A DNA stretch of 64,000 nucleotides, taken from positions 96,355 to 160,354 of the forward strand of contig JAKOVW010000090.1 in assembly GCA_029781865.1 (NCBI GenBank), in the 5' to 3' direction. Below are positions 41,730 to 52,800 of this stretch, piece by piece. Both the position numbers and the translations under genes were made by a program. The DNA comes from Bacteroidota bacterium. Its GTDB lineage: Bacteria; Bacteroidota; Bacteroidia; Chitinophagales; Saprospiraceae. The notes beneath the pieces are model-generated. The model was not told the DNA's origin and did no database searches. It saw nothing but the letters and a program-made list of their open reading frames with translations. Numbering within the stretch: the first letter of the stretch is position 1; the number at the start of each line of letters is the position of its first letter.

Positions 41730-42404
41730 ATGAAAATAAATATTATGAAAAATGTAATAAAGAGATCTTCCGGTAGTGGAGCAGAATTCAGTTTGATTCG
41801 ATATAATCATATAACCAAAAATCACCAGGCTACTGATTTACTTGGATTTTTTACTGAGGAACTTAAGAGTATATATTGGGGAGAAATTACCTTGCTTCGG
41901 GCATTATCCGAAATGATATCGTATGCAGGTTCATACGAATTGGGAACAACTTTAACCTTACACTATGAGTCCACCCAAAATCATATAACCAGGTTGGAGG
42001 ATGTTTTTACAGGACTGGGAATAAAACCCGAAGCTAAAAATTGTGAAGCTATGAAGGGTCTGGTTAAAGAAACCGAAGAAATAATTTCTAAAACGGAGCC
42101 GGGATCAATACGGGATGAAGGAATTATTTCGGCGGTTCAAAAAATCGAACATTATGAGATTGCCACTTACGGTACCTTATGCTCATTCGCCCGGACATTG
42201 GGCCGTGACGATCTGGCCATTATTTTACAGAAAACATTGGATGAAGAATACGATGCAGATGAAAAGCTTACTGAGATTGCTGAAACCAAGCAGTTTGAGT
42301 TATACGATGAAGGTGAAAAAGAACGCGAAACGAATAAAGCCGCTAAGACCGATTTAAAAGATAAAGATACATTGAAAGGTCCGTTAGATCCGGATCCGGC
42401 TTAA
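41730..42404 (+). CDS. Ferritin-like DUF892 (YciE/YciF-type) protein
   Basis: LGFFTEELKSIYWGEITLLRALSEMISYA...HYEIATYGTLCSFARTLGRDDLAIILQKTLDEEYDADEKLTEIAE. Confidence 0.88.
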   Translation: MKINIMKNVIKRSSGSGAEFSLIRYNHITKNHQATDLLGFFTEELKSIYWGEITLLRALSEMISYAGSYELGTTLTLHYESTQNHITRLEDVFTGLGIKPEAKNCEAMKGLVKETEEIISKTEPGSIRDEGIISAVQKIEHYEIATYGTLCSFARTLGRDDLAIILQKTLDEEYDADEKLTEIAETKQFELYDEGEKERETNKAAKTDLKDKDTLKGPLDPDPA

Positions 42405-42435
42405 TGATATATTTTAAAATTTTAAATCAATCGCC

Positions 42436-42840
42436 ATGAAAAAGCAAATCAAATTACTTTCTTTCTTTTTGCTGATCAGTAGTTTCTGCATCGCGCAAAC
42501 TACCCGCATGAGTTCAAAGAAAGCGGATCGACTATTGAAAGACAATAGTTATTGCGTACTGTTACGTGAAGCTGATCATTATTTAGTTGTAAAAAAAGCA
42601 GATCAGGAAGTCCTCGAAGATGTAGTTCTTGAGAATGGCTCAACCTTGCGCATGGATGGTGTTGTGATTCATAAGAATGGAAGTTCTACTCCTTTGAATT
42701 TCGGAGAATGTGTTGATGCTTCAGGTAACCCGGTATATGTTCAGGAATATAAATTGATCAGGGATATGAATCGGATTCAGGATCGTGAATTGAATTGGAA
42801 TCTTGACAATAACGGAAGCATTTCGCAACTTATAAAATGA
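42436..42840 (+). CDS. DUF6799-like exported hypothetical protein
   Basis: Signal peptide; LENGSTLRMDGVVIHKNGSSTPLNFGECVDASG. Confidence 0.55.
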   Translation: MKKQIKLLSFFLLISSFCIAQTTRMSSKKADRLLKDNSYCVLLREADHYLVVKKADQEVLEDVVLENGSTLRMDGVVIHKNGSSTPLNFGECVDASGNPVYVQEYKLIRDMNRIQDRELNWNLDNNGSISQLIK

Positions 42841-43321
42841 AGTCAATTCCGGTTTGCAGGAACGAATTAACTGTCTTCAGTCAAAGTCAGATATTGAACA
42901 CCATGATACGAAGGATAGCCTGTTCTGTTTTTAGTTTTTTAAACCGGTTTGATTCAGTTAGTTGTTTTCAAAATAGTTATCCTAAAGCACAAAAGAACAA
43001 ATGGGTCCGGCAATACAACCAGGAGCAACTCGTGAAAAGGTTTAATGTTGCATATAGAAAATTGTTTCTGGATTCACCATATTGATTGGTATCTGATGAT
43101 TTTATTTCATGAAGATCAATACTGCATAATATTGCAGGTGTCTGGATAAAAGATATTACGATGCTTAAAATCTAAGTAGCAGTGCGAAATGAGCCCACGA
43201 AAGCTAGTCTGGAGTGGGTTTTTATTTCTTATGGATGGGAATCTTGTAAACATTATAGTTAAATACATAAAGTACGGTCATGGATTGAAACATAAATTTG
43301 TAAATACAAAAAGGATTCGTT

Positions 43322-43930
43322 ATGAAATCGATCATATTACTTGTCTTGCTGCAAATAATGATCAATAACCAAATAAAGTCTAAAACCTGGACCGTAGACA
43401 ATGCCGGTAACACATTTGTACCGGCAGACATTACGATTCATGAAGGCGATGACGTGAATTTTGTGCTGGCTTCTTCGCATGATGCAAGAGAAGTCAGCGA
43501 AGCTACATGGAATATGAATAAAAATACACCTTTACCGGGCGGATTCCAAACGCCTTTTGGCGGTGGTTTAGTAACCAGTGATAAACTCACAGTTGGAACA
43601 CATTGGTATGTTTGTTCAGTACACGCATCATCAGGAATGAAAGGCATTATTGTTGTACAACCTGCTTCCGGATCCGACGATCAGGACCCCGGTGAATTAT
43701 ACCAGATTCAGTTATATCCAAATCCGGTAACTGATCAACTGATAATTAAAGCTAACCTGACTGACAATACACATCAATTTTCCCTGATGGATAATAGCAG
43801 CAAAGAACTTATGCATGGTTGGGTCAATGAAAGTACCATTTTGGATTTAAATTTACTGAAGCCCGGTGTCTATATTTTGAGATTTCCAATCACCGGAACA
43901 AGGCGCTCAGTAAAAATTCTAAAAATTTAG
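43322..43930 (+). CDS. Plastocyanin/cupredoxin-like protein with T9SS domain
   Basis: TWTVDNAGNTFVPADITIHEGDDVNFVL...THWYVCSVHASSGMKGIIVVQ; C-terminal LYPNPVTDQLIIKA... Confidence 0.85.
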   Translation: MKSIILLVLLQIMINNQIKSKTWTVDNAGNTFVPADITIHEGDDVNFVLASSHDAREVSEATWNMNKNTPLPGGFQTPFGGGLVTSDKLTVGTHWYVCSVHASSGMKGIIVVQPASGSDDQDPGELYQIQLYPNPVTDQLIIKANLTDNTHQFSLMDNSSKELMHGWVNESTILDLNLLKPGVYILRFPITGTRRSVKILKI

Positions 43931-44033
43931 CCGGAGCGTTCCAAAATTGTATAGTGGAAATTGTGCATGTGTCATGATCTTGTTTAAATTATTTTTAAAA
44001 TACATTATTTACTTCATGTAAAAAGATTAAAGT

Positions 44034-44513
44034 ATGTATCATCATATAGTAAAAAGAAAACTCACCGATATGCAACTGACTTCCATTCGATATGGAATAT
44101 TGATGTTTGCAGGCCTGGTTGCATATTTTTTACTTATGTATTTATTTGGAATTGCCCATCATTCCGAATTAAGAGTATTTAATGGCATAATCCAGATTTT
44201 CTATATCTATCTTACTATTCGTTCATTTTATGCTTTCTATCCTGAACAGATTCATAATTATCTGTTTGGTGTAGTTCAGGGCATTAAAGTTTCAGTATAT
44301 GGAATTGTGCCTTTTGCAATTTTTATCATGTTGTTTTTATATTTTGATCCTGAATTGATGAGTAAGATTAAATATCAATCGCTGATGGGTGATTACTTGA
44401 ATCCATTCACTGCAATTATTTTTATATTGGCAGAAGGATTGGTAATTGGACTCATCATTTCTTATGTACTCACAAGGATCATAGAAGTTAAACAAACCGG
44501 CAATCTGAAGTAA
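44034..44513 (+). CDS. Conserved membrane protein
   Basis: Four hydrophobic helices in a 159-aa ORF. Confidence 0.65.
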   Translation: MYHHIVKRKLTDMQLTSIRYGILMFAGLVAYFLLMYLFGIAHHSELRVFNGIIQIFYIYLTIRSFYAFYPEQIHNYLFGVVQGIKVSVYGIVPFAIFIMLFLYFDPELMSKIKYQSLMGDYLNPFTAIIFILAEGLVIGLIISYVLTRIIEVKQTGNLK

Positions 44514-44718
44514 GTACCTGTAATGATTTTATGTTATTTCCAAAGTTGTGTTAATGATTCTGCTGTGCATTTTTTATAACAACTCCAATTTGACTACAAT
44601 TGATTGCTTGAAGATTGATATTACATAAATAGTATAGTTTTAAATGTAAGGCATTATATTGATTTCCGGTGGATCTTTGCCTTGAAAATCTAATTGTTAA
44701 TCATATAAATTAAAAATC

Positions 44719-44976
44719 ATGAATGGTAAATTAGTATTAAGTGTTTTGGCAGGCTTAGCGGCAGGTGCTGCGCTGGGAATCTTATTTGCTCCTGATAAAG
44801 GAAGCAGAACCCGTCGGAAATTAGCAAACAGAGCCAATGAGTATACAGATGAGTTGAGTGATCAACTTAGTGATATTGGGGAAGGTCTCAACAGTAAATT
44901 GGGCAATCTCAAAAAGGCGGCAAGCCGCATTGTTTACGATGGCAAAGGGAAAGCCGAGTTGGCAGAAATAAAATAA
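44719..44976 (+). CDS. YtxH-domain protein
   Basis: LVLSVLAGLAAGAALGILFAPDKGSRTRRKL. Confidence 0.88.
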   Translation: MNGKLVLSVLAGLAAGAALGILFAPDKGSRTRRKLANRANEYTDELSDQLSDIGEGLNSKLGNLKKAASRIVYDGKGKAELAEIK

Positions 44977-45072
44977 GGTAAATCAATTGCAGGTTATATG
45001 CAGGTTCAAGCAAGCCTGGTATGGTTAAATGCTCTAATGAGAATGTAGTTTAGTAATGATTGCTTATTTGAT

Positions 45073-45115
45073 TCGCCCATTAGTGGAATAAAGATCACTA
45101 ATGGGCGAGTTTTTT
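45073..45115 (+). terminator. Rho-independent terminator
   Basis: 13-bp stem TCGCCCATTAGTG/CACTAATGGGCGA followed by GTTTTTT. Confidence 0.88.
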
Positions 45116-45551
45116 AATTGTAATTAGATTTATTCTGAATGAACAATCAGCATCAAAACAAACAAACTTGACGTTTAAATTTAACTAAAGTAATTTCAAG
45201 CATTTATATCATAACATTCCATCAGGATTATTATTCCTATAATCATAACAACAACGCATGTGAATTGTGTAAGATTTGTTACATATTGTGTAACTGTCAC
45301 TAATTTGAATGATAAGATATTTGCAATCAGATGACAACTATTCGCATCAACAAACACCTGGAAAAATAGAACTGTGAAACAGTGCAAAAAATATAAATGC
45401 TAAAGAGCTTATATTATAACTTAGGGACCTTTGGTGTTGAAAAAAATTTGCCTTGACTAAAATTCATAATCGGCTTATTCAAGATGAATGATACTCATAA
45501 GCAAATCAAGTCTTCAGGTCAATTTATTTTTAACCTTAAAAACGGATTAAT

Positions 45552-46352
45552 ATGAAATCTACCAATTATCTAATGATCATCATGATTTTGGTTATGATGA
45601 TTACTTCTTGTAATGAAGATTCAAATGAAACTTTAAATAATGGTTTCTTAAATGTCAGTCTGGTCGCGGGAGCAGCCCAGTTTAATTCAGTCAACCTGGA
45701 TATAAAGACTGTTAAAGTTAAAAATAGCGATGGAGCAGTAGTATCGCTGAATACGCATTCTGCAGTTTACAATCTGCTTTCCCTCAATAATGACGAATTG
45801 CAGGTAGCGACCGGACAACTGGATTCAAAGCAAATTGTAGAAGTCATACTGGTATTAGGGCTCAATAATACAGTTGTTAAAAATGATGTCAGCTATCCTT
45901 TAATTCTTCCTGAATCAGGCGAAATGGTATTGCATGCTCCGATTCACAAAACAGTTCTTCCGGGTTCATCAAATTTTATACTTCTTAATTTTGATCTGAT
46001 GCATTCTATTACATCTCAGACTGCCGGTCATTATTTGTTTCAACCGGTCTTCAGGGCAATCGATGACTCATTGACGGGTACGATAACTGGCCGGATTGTT
46101 CCTGCTGGTTTACATGGTACGGTCAGAGCAGTCACTACCGACCATATTACTTTTAGTTCAATAAGTCCAACAGGTCAATTCAGGATAAGGGGATTAATGC
46201 CAGGCAATTATTCCGTATCTGTAATTCCGGAAGATACTTTTTTATCAAAGACTATCAACAATATTAAGGTTGATGCAGGTTCTTCTGTTGATCTAGGGTT
46301 AATCAGAATTGAAGAGCATTGCGATTTTTGCAAAATAAAAGAACGGTTATAA
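45552..46352 (+). CDS. DUF4382-like lipoprotein
   Basis: Lipobox-like ITSC; FLNVSLVAGAAQFNSVNLDIKTVKV... Confidence 0.75.
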   Translation: MKSTNYLMIIMILVMMITSCNEDSNETLNNGFLNVSLVAGAAQFNSVNLDIKTVKVKNSDGAVVSLNTHSAVYNLLSLNNDELQVATGQLDSKQIVEVILVLGLNNTVVKNDVSYPLILPESGEMVLHAPIHKTVLPGSSNFILLNFDLMHSITSQTAGHYLFQPVFRAIDDSLTGTITGRIVPAGLHGTVRAVTTDHITFSSISPTGQFRIRGLMPGNYSVSVIPEDTFLSKTINNIKVDAGSSVDLGLIRIEEHCDFCKIKERL

Positions 46353-46427
46353 TAGTAAATGAAGAAGGCTGAACATGTAAAAAATAAATTATGTTCCAGA
46401 CCTATTTTATTCACAAAATCAAACGCC

Positions 46428-47039
46428 ATGAAAGCTAAAATGTTAAGTATTCTCATTGTGAACGGATTGATTTTCTGTTCAACAGTACAATTTGCTCAAT
46501 CAATTGACTTTGGTCTGACAGCCGGAGTATCCACCGGATCGGTAAAGATTTCAGAAATTGGAAACTCCATAACCAATACCATTCACGGAGATGGAATTTT
46601 AGGATTTGAAGGTGGAATTTTTACCCGGTTAAATTTCGATCCGCTTTCCGTTAAAGGTATGTTGTTGTATGCGTGGAGGAAAGGTAGTTCCGAATTTACC
46701 AATGGAGATGGAACTGTAAAAAGTTCAGAGCTCTCAGTGGGTAAAATAGAACTTCCGGTACTGTTTGGTCTTCGGCTTATTGGTCCGGTTCGGTTTGAAT
46801 TAGGTCCTGTGGTCAATTGGATTGTTCATGAAAATCATTTAGCGGATGAAACATTTAATCTCCGAAAGACAGGTTATGGGTATCGAATTGGAGCAGCCGT
46901 TGAGTTAGGTCAGTTAAGTCTTGGTCTTTCGTATCAGGGTCTCAAGAATAAATCAGACGGAACCAATACAGCAACTTATGCTTCACCTGACGAGTTGATT
47001 TTTAGCTTGTCTCTATTGTTGAGTAGAAGTAATCATTAA
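46428..47039 (+). CDS. PorT-like outer-membrane beta-barrel protein
   Basis: Start moved to MKAKMLSILIVNGLIFCSTVQFAQ (ORF track starts at 46359); alternating beta-strand pattern. Confidence 0.75.
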   Translation: MKAKMLSILIVNGLIFCSTVQFAQSIDFGLTAGVSTGSVKISEIGNSITNTIHGDGILGFEGGIFTRLNFDPLSVKGMLLYAWRKGSSEFTNGDGTVKSSELSVGKIELPVLFGLRLIGPVRFELGPVVNWIVHENHLADETFNLRKTGYGYRIGAAVELGQLSLGLSYQGLKNKSDGTNTATYASPDELIFSLSLLLSRSNH

Positions 47040-47224
47040 TTGTCACTAGTAACTTGCACATTTAAGAATTTATGAATACTTTTTGAAAATGATCTTTTGT
47101 CAGAGGAATATAATAATAGTGCATACCGCTATTTCATTTTTTGATTTGCTCCAAATTCTTAAATGAATTAAAAACAAGGCAAGATCTTATTCCATTGATG
47201 TAATTTGATATGCCTGAAAGTAAA

Positions 47225-47256
47225 AAGGAGTTACAAAAGTAATTTTGTAACTCCTT
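47225..47256 (-). terminator. Hairpin adjoining tRNA-Ala fragment copy 1
   Basis: AAGGAGTTACAAAA-GTAA-TTTTGTAACTCCTT, 14-bp perfect stem. Confidence 0.7.
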
Positions 47257-47262
47257 GATGAT

Positions 47263-47308
47263 TGGTGGAGGATCAGGGATTCGAACCCAGGACCCCCTGC
47301 GTGCAAGG
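47263..47308 (-). repeat. tRNA-Ala(TGC) 3' fragment including CCA (att-type direct repeat, copy 1)
   Basis: Reverse complement CCTTGCACGCAGGGGGTCCTGGGTTCGAATCCCTGATCCTCCACCA; no 5' half to the right. Shares 44 bp with 55753-55796. Confidence 0.88.
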
Positions 47309-47410
47309 AAGTTTCTCTTGATTTTTCTAGGGTTTTAGATACACTATATCAGTAGGTTACATATTTGACATTTTGTAATAAGTCAATGATTTAACCATTA
47401 ATCTGAACCC

Positions 47411-48595
47411 ATGCAATTAGTCAAGATCAAACTCTTCAAATCGAAGAAACACAAGAACGGGAAGTACCCGATTGTCCTACAGGTAAATCGGGCGGGATAC
47501 AAACGTATTTTCCTACCATTGGAAGCTATAGAGAAAAATTTCGATGATTCCATTGGCCGTTACCGCAAAAACGAAGACAACCACAATCAGAAAAATCTAA
47601 TACTTCAAAAGTATGAAGCAATGGCCGGAAGGTTAATGGATGATTACCTATTGTCCGGCAAGCATTTTGATTTCGAGGATTTCAAACAAAAATTTACCAC
47701 AGGTAAAAAGACCGTCGGTGTTTACGAGATGTTTGAAACGATCATTAAGGAAAACAATGCAAAAGAGAAATTGAAAACAGGAGAGGCGTATCGGGATGCC
47801 ATGCGTTCCTTGAAGAAATATAGACCTGGTAAACTTAATTTCACTGATATTGACTACAAGTTTCTCAAAGGTTATGAAAAACACTTGTTCGAAAGAGGAG
47901 TGGGTGGTGGAGGTGCAAATCTTTACATCCGTACTCTTAGAGCTTGTTACAATGAAGCAATCAAAAGAGGATTTGTACAAGTGGAGAATTATCCGTTCAA
48001 ATCACAAGCCAAACCAAATGGATATTCATTTTCACATCTGAAATCAACGAGGAAAGTAAGAGCGATCAATGTAGAAGATCTTCAAAAATTAAAGGAGTAC
48101 CCACCATGTTTAGAATTAGATCTATGGTTGTTCTCCTATTATTGCGGAGGCATTAATTTATGGGATATGACCTTGCTCAAATCCGCCAATATTTACAATG
48201 ACTTATTACAGTACACTAGATCTAAAACTGGTGACAAGTTCACAATAAAACTCAGAGAAGAAGCAAAAGAGAACCTGATAAAATATCAAGGTGGTGAGTA
48301 TCTATTTCCAATACTGTTTGATTATCACGAAACAATGCGGCAGAAAAAAGATAGGCTAAAAAGGATGGCCAAGCAAATAAACAAGACGCTCAGATCAATT
48401 GCAAAAAAGCTGAATATCGATGTCCGATTTACCTTTTATACGGCCAGACATACTATGGCAAGTATTCTTCTTGATCGTGGAGTTGATCCGGTTACTATTC
48501 AGTCGGTACTTGGGCATACTAACTTAAAAACTACTCAAGGGTATCTTGAAAGTCTTAAAAAGAATGCGGTGGATGATGCAATTTCCGTTTTATAA
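47411..48595 (+). CDS. Tyrosine recombinase/site-specific integrase (element 1)
   Basis: TARHTMASILLDRGVDPVTIQSVLGHTNLKTTQGYLESL; N-terminal SAM-like segment. Confidence 0.95.
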   Translation: MQLVKIKLFKSKKHKNGKYPIVLQVNRAGYKRIFLPLEAIEKNFDDSIGRYRKNEDNHNQKNLILQKYEAMAGRLMDDYLLSGKHFDFEDFKQKFTTGKKTVGVYEMFETIIKENNAKEKLKTGEAYRDAMRSLKKYRPGKLNFTDIDYKFLKGYEKHLFERGVGGGGANLYIRTLRACYNEAIKRGFVQVENYPFKSQAKPNGYSFSHLKSTRKVRAINVEDLQKLKEYPPCLELDLWLFSYYCGGINLWDMTLLKSANIYNDLLQYTRSKTGDKFTIKLREEAKENLIKYQGGEYLFPILFDYHETMRQKKDRLKRMAKQINKTLRSIAKKLNIDVRFTFYTARHTMASILLDRGVDPVTIQSVLGHTNLKTTQGYLESLKKNAVDDAISVL

Positions 48596-48679
48596 AGCCA
48601 TAATGTAGAGACCGTTTTCTTGCACGCAGGTTACTAAATTAAGTATTTCCCGCAATGCTTTACCGTAATTCCCGCGACC

Positions 48680-48701
48680 GCATACGTAAATTTGCGTATG
48701 C
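48680..48701. repeat. Near-perfect 22-nt palindrome downstream of int1
   Basis: GCATACGTAAATTTGCGTATGC. Confidence 0.6.
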
Positions 48702-48731
48702 TGCCTGCGTATTTTGCTCAATCAGATGGCA

Positions 48732-48822
48732 TGAATTGTAACTTGTTACAATTTTATATTGCTATAAATAGTAATTAAGTATGCGATAAATACTATTTCT
48801 TTTGCAACAAATACCATTTTTT
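48732..48822 (+). repeat. Imperfect intergenic repeat, copy A
   Basis: Carries TTGTAACTTGTTACAA, CTATAAATAG and TTGCAACAAATACCATTTTTT; matches copy B at 49212-49302. Confidence 0.75.
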
Positions 48823-49211
48823 ACAATAATTTCATTGTTCTAGTAAACTTCTCTCTGATTTTGTTATAAATTTGAATTAGACGTTAAATCCTTAGACTAT
48901 GAACAGGACAAATAAACCAGAAGTTATTATTCTTGAACCATTCTACAAGCAGCACGTTCACTCTTGTGTCAATCACACTATTCTGGAGCCATCCGATTTC
49001 ATTAATCAAATCAAAAGAAGTACTCACGGCATTCACACTTACCATTCTTCTTGTAATCATCCCGGCGTCCCTTGCGGCACTAAGTATCATCGTGGTAGTG
49101 GACATGGATATTGTTATTATTGCAAACTGTGTAATTGATTACTATAAGTAAATCCCGCAATACCGTTGGGTAATTTCTGCAAGGCACTAGGTATTACATG
49201 AACACAAAACA

Positions 49212-49302
49212 AGAATTGTAACATCTTACAAAATTTTATTACTATAAATAGAAATTATGTAATAGTATTTAGACTATTTCGATTGCAACAAATACCATTT
49301 TT
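49212..49302 (+). repeat. Imperfect intergenic repeat, copy B
   Basis: Carries TTGTAACATCTTACAA, CTATAAATAG and TTGCAACAAATACCATTTTTT. Confidence 0.75.
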
Positions 49303-49806
49303 TTGATTTTTGTACAAAATCAGGGTTTTCCCTGATATTTTTCGAAACGACTTGTAATACCTTCGCTTTAGTTCTAATCCCATGACTTCACTTCACTGGT
49401 CATGTAATTCTCGTCACAAGAATTTATTGTCCGACAGAATATATTCGGTTCTGCAAGCTGGAAATTAATTTGTTTCGTAATTGATTTTCTTGATTTGATT
49501 ATTTAACTTTTTATCCACTTAGTATGAATACAAGCGATTCTACTCCACCAAGCAACTAAGGGCTGATTTATTTACTCATGCCGATTACTTCTCTCAAGAA
49601 CTGTTAACTCTTCCCCGCAAGAATTAAACCGATTGCTCAGAGAAACCCTTCTGATAGATCTAAATTGAGCACTTCTTCAACTAGGTCAGCCTCATTGCCC
49701 TAAGCATCCTCCTTAATGAAATAAGAATATATCTGTGCGCTCACAGATGTAATGAAGCTGATTTTGGATTTTTGGTTTCTTATTATTTATTTCAAATTCT
49801 TTACTT

Positions 49807-52800
49807 ATGAAAAATCTATTTATTAAATACGTTTCGTCTCTTCTTTTATTTACGCTCATTTTTTCTAAAGATTTGTCGGCTCAAACTGGATGCGGTTTTT
49901 TAGCACCAGCAGAGGCAGAACCCATTTTTGAAAATTATACAAGTACTGATATTACAGTCTATTTAGCATTTCACATTATACGACGATCGAATCAAACAGG
50001 AGGAGCATCAAGTAGTGATCTAGGAAATTATATGACTGAATTGTATGATGTTTACCATACTTCAGGTATTTTTTTTGATACATTGTGCACAAATTTCATT
50101 GATAGCACTGCTCTTTACGATGATTGTGACAGCAAACTTAGAGCAAACTGGGCTAGTTTTCAATCAAGATTTGAATCGCCAAATGCTGTAAATGTATTTA
50201 TACATCCAGGTAGTTGCAGTGATGAATTTGGGAATGGAAATATTAACGGATATAGCTGCTGGATACAAAATAATGGCCATAGAAATTTGATTTCTCATGA
50301 AATTGGTCATGTTTTAAATCTTTTACACACATTCGAAAATTCGTATGGAATGTCTTGCTATAGCGATCCATCATCCTTAATTTATAAAGGAGACCTGTGT
50401 GAAGACACACCTCCTGATACCGGAATTCTATTTTTGTTTTTTAAAGATTGTAATTGGAGTGACTCCTTATGTGGATTAGATTCAAGATGTAATGATGGAT
50501 GTGGAAATTCACCTCATCTCGGTTTTGACCCAGGAATAATGATGTCTGATTATCATTCTTGTACTTCATTCTTTACTACTGATCAGCAGAATAGAATGAA
50601 GGATAAAATCCTAAACAATCGTTCAGGCTCATATTTTAATTTGCCTGTTGCCGATCTCATTTTAGATGACTCATTTGTAATTTCCACACCGTATCGTGCA
50701 GCAGCCAATATTATTATACAAAGTGGAGGCGTCTTAATTGTTACTTCTACTTTGTACATGCCAGAAAAAGCTAAAATAACAATTCAAGCTGGAGGCATAC
50801 TAAGTGTTAATGGAGGCACAATCACGAAAGGAAATTTTAAAGACATGTGCCATGAAAGAACAGGTGATCCCCGGTTTTGGCATGGTATAGAAATGCAATT
50901 CTCTAATTCATCTCCACCAAGATTTGCATGTGTAAACGGCACAATTGAGTACTCTGAAAACGGATTACATGGTCCAGATGGAAAACCCGCAGGAAATGGA
51001 TTGATAAGTATTTATAACAGTACTTTCAAAAACAATAAAGTGAGTATTTTCATAGAGAGACCGCCGTCTTTTTCATCACCCATATCAGTTAAAAGAACAA
51101 GGTTCTATCTTGATAATTCATTTCCTTTGAGTCAGTATTACACTCAAGTTCACATCGATCATTCAAAAATCTATTTTGACAGTTGTACTTTCGATAATCC
51201 GAATTATAAGAAACCTTTGACTGAATCTGCTTATGCTATAAGATCTATGAGTGCCGATGTGAGTGTTCAACATACAACTTTTAAGGATAGCATTTATGGC
51301 ATTCAGAGCATGAATTTTATGTCAAAGGCTACGCTTGGCGTTTCAATTTGTCGATTTTTGACAACACGAATAGGAATTAACATTTTCAACCACAATAGTT
51401 ATTCCATCACAAAAGACACATTTGATTCCTCAGTTAAATTTGGGCTTTTAAGTAATGAATGTTCTGGCTATATCATAAATAATAATTATTTTAGAAGAGG
51501 CGGAGGTGGTGCAGTTACTGATTCAGCAGGAATCCAGATGAATAGTTCTGGTTTAGGTGAAAACGTAATAGAAAAAAATGTGTATACTGCGGTTAAACAT
51601 GGTCACGTAACTAATGGTATAAATGGTGATGTTGTTAGAATGGTGGGTCTGAAATTTTATTGCAATGATTTTTCTAGTATGTCTGGTAACGATGAAAACG
51701 TTTTCAATGGTCAAGTAAACGGAATACAAGGATTAAGTGATATTGGTGCAGGGAACACCGCAGGCGATGATCAGGTTGATCATGCACTTAATTTTACTTT
51801 TGGAGCACCAAAAGATGTTATGGTGTATTATTATAAAAGTGGTATCAGCTCACATACACCGGATTCTGATCCTAAATACAGAATGACTAAAACTCCTGTT
51901 AGTTCTTATAATTGCAGCAGATCATACAAAAAGCCGGATACCGTTTCGCATTTAGTTACATATCAAAAATATGTTGACAGTTCAGATCTCCGCAAAACCC
52001 AACGTACAGATTCAATTGATGGAGGTAATACCACCACTTTGCTAACTTATATTGGCGCAGCCAATTCAGGAAATGCTACAACTTTGTATAATCACCTCAT
52101 AAATAAATCGCCTTGGTTAAGTGAAGCCGTTGTATTGGCAGCCTACAATCGATCAGATATTTTTGACTCAACAAAGCGAGCCCAAATAATTTTTAATAAT
52201 CCAGATGCAATGAGGTCAGGAGCTTTAAGAGCAGATATAAGAGATGCGGATTCACCTTTGCCGACTTCATCCTTAGATGCATTAGATACCTTAACATTGT
52301 ATACTACGTCTAGGACAGCATTTGAAGCTGAAATAACGGAGTTAGATTTGTTTAAAAGTATGGTTTGTTATGATATTTTAAATCAATTAAAATTAGATAC
52401 GGTAGATCAATCTGATAGTATTCTAGTTTGGCTCGAAAGGGTCGGTGATTATCTTTCAAAAAGAGAGATTATGGAAACTCATTTTGAAAACGGTGATTTT
52501 ACGGACGCCAGTTCTGCTTTATCAGATTTGGAAGAAATGGAAAACTTAAGTGAAGATGAAATTTCTGATATTGAAGGATTACCTGATTTGTTAGATTACA
52601 TTGCTACAGTTAGGGATGATAAACGATATGAAGGTAATTTATCACCCGAAGAAATTGAGTGGATGATTGATTATGCGGAGAATAACGATAATCAGAGTGG
52701 TCGCGAGGTCAGATCTGCGTTATTGTTTTATTATGATATTAATGTTGATGAACCTGAAGCCCTCCGGCAATCAAAATATCGCAAACCAAATCCTGAAGGA

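Noticed and set aside
42837-43085. 82-aa ORF overlapping the stop of 42436-42840
   Set aside because: ATGA overlap allows coupling, but there is no recognisable domain or signal; too weak to call.
43191-43224. Possible terminator AGCCCAC...GTGGGTTTTT
   Set aside because: Only a 7-bp stem with a G-T pair and a 15-nt loop; plausible but too weak to list as a feature.
47263-47340. Complete tRNA-Ala gene
   Set aside because: Match ends inside the anticodon loop; no D arm or 5' acceptor strand. The same applies to 55753-55800, which lacks a convincing 5' half.
48884-49138. ORFs 48884-49105 (-) and 48899-49138 (+)
   Set aside because: Mutually overlapping, no domain signal; composition (HTYHSSCNHPGVPCGTKYHRGSGHGYCYYC) looks like a shadow of the hydrophobic frame at 48933.
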